Shown piece after piece: positions 23,108 through 30,436 of a stretch of 31,549 bases of DNA (position 1 is its first letter; the number at the start of each line of letters is the position of its first letter). The stretch comes from JAJAZB01 sp964244295 (GTDB lineage Bacteria > Bacteroidota > Bacteroidia > Cytophagales > Spirosomataceae): NCBI GenBank assembly GCA_964244295.1, contig CAXTIG010000061.1, forward strand, positions 1 through 31,549. Direction: 5' to 3'. The notes under the pieces were generated by a model. The model was not told the origin of the DNA. It saw only the letters and a program-made list of their open reading frames with translations, and did not search any database. The translations under genes and the position numbers were made by a program.

Positions 23108-23947
23108 TTAATCGACTGTCCCCGCGATGCGATGCAGGGCTTGGCGCATTTCGTGCCGACGGAGGTGAAGGTCGCGTACCTGCATCGCTTGCTCCGGGTG
23201 GGCTTCGACACGCTCGACTTCGGGAGTTTTGTGTCGCCCAAAGCCATTCCGCAATTGCGTGACACCGCCGAGGTGCTGGCGGGTCTGGACTTGTCGGGCA
23301 CCGGCACCCGCCTGCTATCCATCGTCGCCAACCCACGCGGGGCGGCGGAAGCCTGCGCCCACGCCGAAATCAGCTACCTCGGCTACCCGCTTTCCGTTTC
23401 CGAAACCTTCCAGCAACGCAACACGAAGCGGGGCATCGCCGAAGCACTCGCTGACCTGGACGTGATTCAGAACCAGTGCATAGCGGCGGGAAAAACGCTG
23501 GTGGTCTACCTCTCGATGGGCTTTGGCAATCCCTACGGCGACCCGTACAGCCCGGAATTGGTGGTGGATTTTACGGAAAAACTCGCAGCGCTTGGCGTTG
23601 AAATCGTGGCTCCGTCGGACACCGTCGGGGCGGCTTCGCCCGCTTCTATCGCCGCCTTGTTCGGTGCTTTGATTCCCGCGTTTCCGGCCATTGAGTTTGG
23701 GGCGCATCTGCACGCCACGCCCGACGCAGTCGATGAAAAAATTGCCGCTGCCTACAACGCGGGTGTGCGCCGGATGGACGGTGCCCTGCGCGGCTACGGC
23801 GGCTGCCCAATGGCGACCGACGCCCTCACCGGCAACCTGCCCACCGAGCAAATCGTGGCCTGGCTGGAGGGGCAATCGGTTGATTTGCAACTAGACAAAA
23901 CCGCGCTGACGGAGGCGCTGGCGTATTCGGGAAGGGTATTTGGATGA
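23084..23947 (+). CDS. Hydroxymethylglutaryl-CoA lyase-like protein
   Basis: This is a TIM-barrel lyase that cleaves HMG-CoA to acetyl-CoA and acetoacetate in leucine/ketone catabolism. Visible family features are KLIDCPRDAMQ near the N-terminus (catalytic Arg-Asp pair), GFDTLDFGSFVSPKAIPQL, SMGFGNPYGDPYS, VAPSDTVG, the metal-binding GAHLHATPD and the active-site cysteine loop GYGGCPMATDALTGN with NLPTE following. The start is uncertain. No ATG precedes the conserved KLIDCPRD, and the first ATG would remove the catalytic Arg-Asp. The TTG at 23084 is used here (288 codons with stop); another in-frame TTG lies at 23048. Both lie in a repeat block. Some Bacteroidota homologues may be broader HMGL-like enzymes. 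Confidence 0.85.
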   Translation: MAHSHIFKLIDCPRDAMQGLAHFVPTEVKVAYLHRLLRVGFDTLDFGSFVSPKAIPQLRDTAEVLAGLDLSGTGTRLLSIVANPRGAAEACAHAEISYLGYPLSVSETFQQRNTKRGIAEALADLDVIQNQCIAAGKTLVVYLSMGFGNPYGDPYSPELVVDFTEKLAALGVEIVAPSDTVGAASPASIAALFGALIPAFPAIEFGAHLHATPDAVDEKIAAAYNAGVRRMDGALRGYGGCPMATDALTGNLPTEQIVAWLEGQSVDLQLDKTALTEALAYSGRVFG

Positions 23948-23959
23948 TTGATTCAAACA

Positions 23960-24061
23960 GGCGGGTGTCACGCTGAGCGTAGTCGAAGCGCCGGGTGGGA
24001 AATGGGAAATGTTTTCTGAAGTCCTCCCGGCGCTTCGACTACGCTCAGCGTGACACCCGCC
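23960..24061. repeat. Perfect 36-bp inverted repeat, GTCACGCTGAG family
   Basis: Arms 23960-23995 and 24026-24061 are perfect reverse complements around a 30-bp loop. The 8-bp direct repeat ATTCAAAC lies just outside both ends (23951-23958 and 24066-24073) and could be a target-site duplication. The element sits between the convergent HMG-CoA lyase and DUF7935-like genes. Confidence 0.95.
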
Positions 24062-24078
24062 TTTCATTCAAACCAGCT

Positions 24079-24603
24079 CTACATAAACTCCCGCCTCACC
24101 TCGTCCTTCAAAAACCGCAACGCCTCGTCGGTCGGGGTGGGGCTGAGGGTGATCCAGCGGTCGAAGATGCGGCGGGAGAGGTCGAGCGGGGGGGCATCGG
24201 TGGGGAGGTCCTGGGCGGCGGAATTGACCAGGCCGAGCACCTCGTTTTGCGCCAGCCGGATGCGATCCCAGGCTTCGTTGCTCAGGTACACCTGCTGGGC
24301 CAGGTTGTGGTTGAATTCGTCGCGGATGTCGCTCAGCAGCAATTGCTGCAATTCCAGGGCGCTGCCGGCGGCGGGACTCAGACGGAGCAGCAGGTTGTTG
24401 GGGCTGATGCGTTCGAGAAAAAGCACCATCCGTTCGTACGCCTGCAAGCGCAGCGGCAGCAGGGTGCGGGCGGCTTCGGCGCGGAGATCGACCTGGCGGT
24501 CGAGGAGGTTTTTGTTCAAAAACGAGCGCAGCGTGAGGTACATCGCGTAGAGCACCAACGCGGCGGGAAGGGTGATTTTGAGGAGTTCGGGGAGGAGATC
24601 CAT
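24079..24603 (-). CDS. DUF7935-like membrane-anchored protein
   Basis: This 174-residue protein has one N-terminal transmembrane segment (LLKITLPAALVLYAMYLTLRSFL, about 7-29). A mainly helical cytosolic domain follows, with RQVDLRAEAARTLLPLRLQAYERMVLFLERI, SAALELQQLLLSDIRDEFNHNLAQQVYLSNEAWDRIR-type helices and a C-terminal DEALRFLKDEVRREFM. This pattern matches a conserved Bacteroidota family (DUF7935) known to me only as uncharacterised; the family assignment is from memory. A TAATTTTT box (24639 to 24632, minus strand) lies 29 bases upstream of the ATG. It converges with the HMG-CoA lyase gene and is divergent from the HesB-like gene. Confidence 0.75.
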   Translation of the reverse strand: MDLLPELLKITLPAALVLYAMYLTLRSFLNKNLLDRQVDLRAEAARTLLPLRLQAYERMVLFLERISPNNLLLRLSPAAGSALELQQLLLSDIRDEFNHNLAQQVYLSNEAWDRIRLAQNEVLGLVNSAAQDLPTDAPPLDLSRRIFDRWITLSPTPTDEALRFLKDEVRREFM

Positions 24604-24644
24604 GCGGGCGTTGGGACGCTTGTACGTTGAGAAAAATTAAAAAA

Positions 24645-24771
24645 GCTGTCATCCAGAGCGAAGCGAAGGATCTCGTTGGGCTGTCTGACAGCCAGCGGTA
24701 AGCTACCGTCGGGCTAACGAAAAGCTACCCAGTCGTCCAACGAGATCCTTCGCTCCGCTCTGGATGACAGC
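24645..24771. repeat. 35-bp inverted repeat, GTCATCC family
   Basis: Arms 24645-24679 and 24737-24771 pair over 35 bp with one mismatch, around a 57-bp loop. On the reverse strand the loop entry (TCTCGTTGGACGACTGGGTA) matches the loop entry of the element at 3490-3611, so loop and arms are inherited together. It fills most of the 303-bp gap between the divergent DUF7935-like and HesB-like genes; the rest of that gap shows no gene. Confidence 0.93.
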
Positions 24772-24906
24772 CTTCGCGTTTGTAACGAAAACGCCTGGCG
24801 TTTTCGGGCGTCGGTGAAACTAAAGCCAAGCATTGGGCGGTTATTGACGGAAACCGGTTCGTCGGCAATTTCCCGACAAAACTACGCCATTCTGCCGCAA
24901 GGGATC

Positions 24907-25209
24907 ATGTTTTCCACGCCCAACCCGATTCAACTCACCGCCGCCGCCCAGGTTCAAATCCGCGCCATTCTCGCCGAAAAAGGCATTCCGGCGTTTTACG
25001 GCCTGCGGGTGGGGCTGCGGGGCGGGGGCTGCGGGGCCACGTACCTGCTGGGTTTCGACACCGCTACCGACACCGACGAAACCTACGACCTCGACGGCCT
25101 GGCGGTGCTCATCGACCGCCGCCACCTGATGTACGTGCTGGGGCTGGAGATTGATTACGAGGCCGAAGGCGAAGGGTTTTCGTTCCGAAAAACGGTGTTG
25201 AGCGAGTAA
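24907..25209 (+). CDS. HesB/IscA-like protein lacking the CxC pair
   Basis: This 100-residue protein has the A-type iron-sulfur carrier fold: IQLTAAAQVQIRAILAEKG, LRVGLRGGGCGATYLLGFD (Cys retained in GGGCG), then VLIDRRHLMYVLGLEIDYE. The usual C-terminal C-G-C motif, which binds the cluster with the first Cys, is replaced by EGEGFSF. It is therefore either a non-classical carrier or a degenerate homologue with another role. Such a form is common in Bacteroidota as far as I recall. The ATG at 24907 begins the conserved part; the longer in-frame start at 24814 adds an unlikely extension. Cytosolic. It is 137 bases upstream of the large histidine kinase gene on the same strand. Confidence 0.85.
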   Translation: MFSTPNPIQLTAAAQVQIRAILAEKGIPAFYGLRVGLRGGGCGATYLLGFDTATDTDETYDLDGLAVLIDRRHLMYVLGLEIDYEAEGEGFSFRKTVLSE

Positions 25210-25258
25210 ATCCGTCGTTCCCGTTTCACTTCCCGAAGAGAAATTTAGGCCGGGATGC

Positions 25259-25287
25259 TTGGCCCTTCGCCGACGCTGCTATTTTTA
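25259..25287 (+). promoter_or_regulatory. Candidate promoter of the large histidine kinase
   Basis: TTG at 25259-25261 and TATTTTTA at 25280-25287 (one mismatch to TAnnTTTG) are 18 bp apart, slightly short of the usual spacing. The predicted start is near 25294, about 53 bases before the GTG. Confidence 0.4.
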
Positions 25288-25346
25288 CGAAAAACTGGCA
25301 CGGTTTTTCGGGGCCATCCTCTGCCTAACCTTCTGATTCCCACCGC

Positions 25347-28300
25347 GTGAGCCTGTTAAAACGGCATCTTGTTCTGATCCTGAGCCTGTTGCTGATGGGT
25401 TTGGGGGGAATCCTCTACCTCGGTACCGAGCGCGGCCCCATCTCGGCCACTGAAACCCAGTACCTCCGCACCGTGCAACGGCGCGTCCTCGACGAACTTC
25501 AGCAGTCGGACGCCGATTTACTCAACGTCCAGTCTCATTTTTCGCTCACCGCCGACACGAGTTTTACCCGGCTGAGTACGCCCACGCGCTATCCCTACTT
25601 TTTGTTTCGCAACGGTCGGCTGGTGTACTGGTCCGATTACCGATTCGTGCCGCCGTACCGGCTGTTTAATTCCCGAAAACGGCATCAGGTGGTGGAGTGG
25701 GAGGGGAGTCAGTACCTGGCCAACCGCCGCGTGATCCGGCAAAAACCGGAGGTGGTCGAGGTCGTGTCGCTGATTCCGCTTTACCAGGCGTACCGGGTCG
25801 ACAACCAGAACCTGACGTCGGGCTACAACCCGGCGCTGTTCCGTCTCGAACCGCGCCAACTCCGGGCTACCCCCGCCGACGCGGCCCACAACGTGTACGC
25901 GACGGATTCGTCGGCTGCCCCTACCTTCCTGTTTTCGCTCGAAGCGCCCCGGCGCGCGGTATTGCACAACCAGTCGGTGCCCAACGGCATTCTGGCGCTG
26001 TGGGTGCTGGCGGCGCTGCTGCTGGGGGTGTACGTGTTTAGCGTGGCCTGGCGCTGGCGGCGGCGGCGGCATTACGAGGCGGGGTTCATTCTGCTGGCGG
26101 CGTACCTGGTTGGGCTGCGGGCGGTGATGCTGTACTACACGATTCCGTTCACGTTTCAGGAAAGCGACGTGTTCAACCCGGCTTTTTATGCCTCCTCGGT
26201 CTGGTCGCCTTCACTGGGTGATTTAGGACTTAACTTGCTGGTGCTGGTGCTGGTGCTGGTGTATTTGATCAACACCTACTTTCGGTCGAGACTGTACCGG
26301 CGGCTGCTCCACCTGCCGGGGCCGGGGCGGACGGCGCTGGGAATCGGGCTGGTGGTACTGAGTTACCTGGCCTACTATGAACTGTACGGCGAACTGAACC
26401 GGCTCTACACCAATTCCAGCTACCTCCTCGACCTCAAGCTCAGCTATTCGTTTTACCGCCAACCCCTGCGGCTGGCCACGCTGGCCGTATTCCTGCTGCT
26501 GGCTTCGGCGTATTTTCTGGTGATGCACCTGCTCCTCAGCCTGTTCATTCGTCTCAACCCGGATTGGCGGGTGGGGCTGAGAAACTGGGCGCTGGGAACA
26601 CTGCTCGCCGCTGGGCTGCTCTGGCTCCTCAATTCCGGCGGCGTGCAGGGGCTGTTCGTGCTCAGCGGCGCGTATGGGTTGCTCCTGTACCTCACCCGCC
26701 TGCCGCACGCGCTGTACGTGTTTCGGTACCAAACGTCGATTTATTATTTCACCGGGGCGATGGTCTGCGCCCTGTTCGGGGCCTACGTGGTGTACCACCA
26801 GGAACTCGACAAGGACGTGCAAAACAAGCAACGATACGGGGAGGAATATTTGGCCGAAAACGACAAATACGGGGAATTTCTGCTCAGCCAGATGAACCGC
26901 GAAATCCGGCGTGACACCGCCCTGACCCGCTTGCTGCTTGACCCCACGCTGCCCCGCGAGCGCGTGCAGGAGCGCATCCGGCAGGCCCACCTCAAAAATT
27001 ACTTCGACAGCTACGACGTGGAGGTGCTCGTGTTTGGTCCTGACGGCATTCCCCTTGACAACTCGCCCGGTGCCCTGCCGTTGGCCGACGTGGCCCGTCG
27101 CTACCGCCAGGATCGCTACCAAACTACCTACCCCGATCTGTACTTCGTCAATCAACCCGGCGATACCGCGCCCGACAGTGGTTTTCTCAAACAATACGTG
27201 GATTTCGTGCCGCTGGGGTCGAACAAAGGCGCGGAGGCAGACGGAACGCCGCCCGGCACCGCCCCGTCGGGCACGATCGTGCTCGATCTGAAACTCCGCG
27301 AGACCATTCCGCAGCGGGTGTACTCCGAACTGCTCGTCGATTCCAAGCAAAAGCGCGTTCCCGAAGCGGCTAGCGCCGACTACAGCCATGCCATCTACGA
27401 CCCCGACAGCCGCTTGCTGGTGAGCACTGGGACGTTCAATTACGAAAAAAGGCTACCCTTGACCGTCCTCAACGGCAATGAACTCTACGCCACCGGCCTG
27501 CACCTGCACGCGTATCGCCATTTGGGTGTAAAAGGCGCGACGGGGCGGCGCATTGTGGTGTCGTCGCGGAGCCAGGTGTTTACCAGTATGTACACCGGGT
27601 TTTCGTTTCTTTTTCTGGTACTGGTGGTGTCGATTGTGGGCTTGATTTTGGGTTACGCCGTGCGGTATTTTTTCTCGGCGCGAAAAGTCAATTTTGCCAC
27701 CAAAATTCAGATTTACCTGCACATGGCCTTCCTGCTGCCGTTGCTGTTGGTGGTGTTTATCGCCGTGGGCATTATCGGCACAACCCTGAGCGAAAACCAG
27801 GAGGCCTCGTACATCAGCCAGACCCGCAACGCGAGCGCGGCCTTTGCCGCCCAACTCGATACCTACGCCAAAGGCCGCATCAGCCGGGGGTACCTAGAGC
27901 AGGAGGTGAAAAAACTGGCCACCGACGCGGGCCGCGACGTGAGTTTATTTTCGGGCAACGGGCGGCTTTTTATTCCGAGTCAACCCGAAATTTACGAGAA
28001 AGGACTGCTCTCGCGCTTCATCAACCCCGCAGCCTACGCCCGGATTATCGAAGACCGCGAACATGAGGTGTTGCTGCCCGAATCGCTGGGCAACCTGCAT
28101 TACAAAACGGCTTACGTGAGCCTGAATTCCTACGAAGGGCGCTTGCTGGGTATCCTGAGCGTGCCGTTTTACGAATCGCGGGTGTCGTTCGAAAAGCAAA
28201 TCCTCGACGTGGTCGGCTCCATCCTCAACACGTTTACGACGGTGTTTCTGGCGTTGCTGGGCATTTCCTACTACGCCTCGCTATCGCTGACAGTGCCGCT

Positions 28301-29162
28301 GCGGGCCATTACCCAGAGAATCCGCCGGACGAACCTCGACAAACTCAACGAACCGCTCGACTGGAAATCGGACGATGAAATCGGGCTGCTGATCGGGGAG
28401 TACAACAAAATGCTGCTGAAACTCGAAGAAAGCAAGAAGGCCCTGTCGGACAGCGAAAAACTGGCGGCCTGGCGGGAGATGGCCAAGCTGGTGGCCCACG
28501 AAATCCTAAATCCGCTCACGCCGATGAAGCTCAAGCTCCAGCAGCTACAGCGGGTTTTGCCTACCGAAAACCCCACGTCGAAGCGGATGATCGAGCGGGA
28601 TTTTGTCTCGCTCATCGAGCAAATCGACAACATCACCGACATCGCCAATTCGTTCTCGAATTTCGCCAATATGCCCGTCCCGCGCAACGAACGCTTCGAC
28701 CTGGTGCCGGTGGTGCAGAAAGCCGTCGACCTCTACGCCGATGATCGCGGCATTGACCTCCAGGCCGACATCCGCCCCTCGCGGGCGCAGGTGGTGGGCG
28801 ATCCCCGGTTGATAAGCCGGATTCTGACCAACCTGATCATCAACGCTATGCAAGCCGTTCCCGCCACCCGCCGCCCCGAAATTCGGGTTAAACTTAGTAC
28901 CGGCGATGAATTTGTGATGCTGGAAATAACCGACAACGGCAGCGGAATCCCGGAGGCCATCCGGCAGAAGGTATTCATGCCCAATTTCAGCACCAAAGAC
29001 GGGGGTAGCGGCGTGGGCCTGGCCCTGGCCAAGCGCGGCGTGGAACACGCCAACGGAAGCATCTGGTTCGAACCCGCCGCCGAAGGCAGCGGCACCACGT
29101 TTTTCATCAGCCTACCCCTGGCCGAGGTGATTCAGGCCAGGCCGGAAGGGGTGGTTAGCTAA
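25347..29162 (+). CDS. Large multi-span sensor histidine kinase
   Basis: This 1271-residue inner-membrane kinase starts at GTG. Visible order: span 1 (7-25); an extracytoplasmic segment (about 26-210); a cluster of about eight spans (214-485); a second outside or loop domain (about 490-740); two spans (about 746-775 and 790-812); a third soluble region (about 813-955); a last span (956-982); HAMP linker (to about 1035); HisKA with LVAHEILNPLTPMKLK (His1051); HATPase_c with NLIINAMQAVP (N box, about 1160), DNGSGI and FSTKDGGSGVGLALAK. The transmitter resembles the NtrY-type family. No cognate response regulator is adjacent. The N-terminal eight-span module may be a sensor or an acquired membrane domain. 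A C-terminal tail of about 10 residues follows the fold. The ligand is unknown. Confidence 0.93.
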   Translation: MSLLKRHLVLILSLLLMGLGGILYLGTERGPISATETQYLRTVQRRVLDELQQSDADLLNVQSHFSLTADTSFTRLSTPTRYPYFLFRNGRLVYWSDYRFVPPYRLFNSRKRHQVVEWEGSQYLANRRVIRQKPEVVEVVSLIPLYQAYRVDNQNLTSGYNPALFRLEPRQLRATPADAAHNVYATDSSAAPTFLFSLEAPRRAVLHNQSVPNGILALWVLAALLLGVYVFSVAWRWRRRRHYEAGFILLAAYLVGLRAVMLYYTIPFTFQESDVFNPAFYASSVWSPSLGDLGLNLLVLVLVLVYLINTYFRSRLYRRLLHLPGPGRTALGIGLVVLSYLAYYELYGELNRLYTNSSYLLDLKLSYSFYRQPLRLATLAVFLLLASAYFLVMHLLLSLFIRLNPDWRVGLRNWALGTLLAAGLLWLLNSGGVQGLFVLSGAYGLLLYLTRLPHALYVFRYQTSIYYFTGAMVCALFGAYVVYHQELDKDVQNKQRYGEEYLAENDKYGEFLLSQMNREIRRDTALTRLLLDPTLPRERVQERIRQAHLKNYFDSYDVEVLVFGPDGIPLDNSPGALPLADVARRYRQDRYQTTYPDLYFVNQPGDTAPDSGFLKQYVDFVPLGSNKGAEADGTPPGTAPSGTIVLDLKLRETIPQRVYSELLVDSKQKRVPEAASADYSHAIYDPDSRLLVSTGTFNYEKRLPLTVLNGNELYATGLHLHAYRHLGVKGATGRRIVVSSRSQVFTSMYTGFSFLFLVLVVSIVGLILGYAVRYFFSARKVNFATKIQIYLHMAFLLPLLLVVFIAVGIIGTTLSENQEASYISQTRNASAAFAAQLDTYAKGRISRGYLEQEVKKLATDAGRDVSLFSGNGRLFIPSQPEIYEKGLLSRFINPAAYARIIEDREHEVLLPESLGNLHYKTAYVSLNSYEGRLLGILSVPFYESRVSFEKQILDVVGSILNTFTTVFLALLGISYYASLSLTVPLRAITQRIRRTNLDKLNEPLDWKSDDEIGLLIGEYNKMLLKLEESKKALSDSEKLAAWREMAKLVAHEILNPLTPMKLKLQQLQRVLPTENPTSKRMIERDFVSLIEQIDNITDIANSFSNFANMPVPRNERFDLVPVVQKAVDLYADDRGIDLQADIRPSRAQVVGDPRLISRILTNLIINAMQAVPATRRPEIRVKLSTGDEFVMLEITDNGSGIPEAIRQKVFMPNFSTKDGGSGVGLALAKRGVEHANGSIWFEPAAEGSGTTFFISLPLAEVIQARPEGVVS

Positions 29163-29167
29163 TTTCC

Positions 29168-29234
29168 AATGGGCTAATTTCTAATGTGCAAATGGGAGAG
29201 GCATCTTCATTGGCACATTAGAAATTAGCCCATT
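29168..29234. repeat. 27-bp hairpin, AATTTCTAATGTGC family
   Basis: Arms 29168-29194 and 29208-29234 pair over 27 bp with one mismatch, around a 13-bp loop. The arm carries AATTTCTAATGTGCAAAT, shared with the repeat block at 22973. It lies between the convergent kinase and NUMOD4/HNH genes and may end both transcripts. Confidence 0.93.
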
Positions 29235-29245
29235 CGCACATTGAA

Positions 29246-29812
29246 TTATTCTTCCAACTTCACGTGTTTCCAGTTTTCGCCGGAGCGGATGCGGTTGAGC
29301 TGGGTGTGGGTGATGCCAAACTGCTTCGCGATCATCTTCAGGCGGTTCTTGTCGCTCTTCAGCATCTTCTTAATCATGATCACCTTGCTTTCGGTGAGCT
29401 TGTAGTTCTTCGTCCGGCGAGGCACGACTTTTTCGCGCAAGGTCGGATTCTGGCGGTTGTGCTCGTGCATTTCCTCGCGGGTGGCCCACTTCAGATTCTC
29501 GTAGAAATTATTGAGTTTGTCAAAATCCACGTGAATCACGAAGCGGTGTTCTTCGCTGGGGCGGGCCACGAAAAACTCGGCCACCAGTTTATGAACGTAC
29601 CGATTGGCGGTGCGGCTGCCGGGCAGGCGGATGTTGAGCGACTTATAGCCCTGAATCACCGAGCCTTTGATCAAATCACCCGCCGGGTTGGTCTGGAAAC
29701 TCCGCAACCGACCGTAGTTGGATACCTCATACCGGGGCGGGTGTTCGACATCGTCAAACGGGATCAAAATCCATTTTTCGTTCCAGAAACTGGTCGGTTT
29801 TTTCTCAATCAT
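29246..29812 (-). CDS. NUMOD4 / HNH-like DNA-binding protein
   Basis: This 188-residue protein begins with a NUMOD4-type motif (WILIPFDDVEHPPRYEVSNYGRLRSF, about 14-39). An HNH-like segment follows (VHKLVAEFFVARP ... HVDFDKLNNFYENLKWATREEM, about 73-117) and a C-terminal helix-turn-helix (KMIAKQFGITHTQLNRIRSGENWKHV, about 158-183). NUMOD4 is known from homing endonucleases of phage and mobile introns. In the HNH core the central Asn appears replaced (VIHVDF instead of N-H-x-D), so nuclease activity is doubtful. It may be a domesticated DNA-binding protein. The ATG at 29812 begins the conserved region. It is a single gene, not within an intron or intein, converging with the kinase. Confidence 0.85.
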   Translation of the reverse strand: MIEKKPTSFWNEKWILIPFDDVEHPPRYEVSNYGRLRSFQTNPAGDLIKGSVIQGYKSLNIRLPGSRTANRYVHKLVAEFFVARPSEEHRFVIHVDFDKLNNFYENLKWATREEMHEHNRQNPTLREKVVPRRTKNYKLTESKVIMIKKMLKSDKNRLKMIAKQFGITHTQLNRIRSGENWKHVKLEE

Positions 29813-29953
29813 GGCGTTTCCTCGATTAGGTGTTCAATGCGGTTTTGGGGTAACAGTTTGTTTAATGAAATGTTTCAAAACGTATACATAGATCAACTAT
29901 CGTGCAAGCAACAAGAAAACAACGGGTTACGGTTCGCAGAAAGGGCCAGCATC

Positions 29954-30313
29954 ATGAAAAAAACACTCATTGTCGGGGCTTCCGAAAATCCCCAGCGTTA
30001 TTCCAACAAAGCCACCCATCGGCTGCTGTTTCACGGGCATCCCGTTGAACTCCTCGGCTTGCGGGAAGGGAAAATCGCCGATCGCCCCATCCGAACCGGG
30101 CGCCCCGATTTTGAGGGCATCGATACGATTACGCTGTACGTGGGGCCGAAAAACCAACCGCCACTTTACGAGTACCTCCTGGGTCTGAAACCCCGTCGCA
30201 TCATTTTCAACCCCGGTGCCGAAAACGAGGAACTGGAGTATCTGGCCGAGAAAAAAGGCATCAAAATTGTAGAAGGCTGCACGCTGGTGCTGCTGGCGAC
30301 GGAACAGTTTTAA
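29954..30313 (+). CDS. CoA-binding domain protein (YccU-like)
   Basis: This 119-residue protein is a stand-alone CoA-binding Rossmann domain (CoA_binding_2 type). The N-terminal KKTLIVGASENPQRYSNKATHRLL holds the nucleotide loop. VELLGLREGKI, PDFEGIDTITLYVGP and the C-terminal PRRIIFNPGAENEELEYLAEKKGIKIVEGCTLVLL are all characteristic; the conserved Cys is in VEGCTLVLL. It is cytosolic, with an unknown partner or regulatory role. The ATG at 29954 starts the fold; the much longer frame upstream is antisense to the HNH-like gene. It converges with fabH, with a palindrome between. Confidence 0.9.
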   Translation: MKKTLIVGASENPQRYSNKATHRLLFHGHPVELLGLREGKIADRPIRTGRPDFEGIDTITLYVGPKNQPPLYEYLLGLKPRRIIFNPGAENEELEYLAEKKGIKIVEGCTLVLLATEQF

Positions 30314-30436
30314 AATTCCCCCTTTGAAGGGGGGTGGGGAGGATGTGCGGTGGGAGGGGGATGTCCTCGCGTACCACCCAGCCACATCCCCCCCCTCACG
30401 CACCAAGCTCGCGCACCCCCCTTCAAAGGGGGAATT
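30314..30436. repeat. Inverted repeat, CCCCCTTTGAAGGGGG type
   Basis: Outer arms 30314-30336 and 30414-30436 are perfect reverse complements over 23 bp, and inner segments (GGATGTGCGGTGGGAGG versus CCCCTCACGCACC) pair partially. Each arm contains the palindrome CCCCCTTTGAAGGGGG. The element begins on the base after the CoA-binding gene's stop and its last two bases overlap the fabH stop codon. It is likely a bidirectional transcript end. Confidence 0.92.

Noticed and set aside
29264..29953. Long N-terminal extension of the CoA-binding protein frame
   Set aside because: It runs antisense through the NUMOD4/HNH gene; the CoA-binding fold begins at the ATG at 29954.
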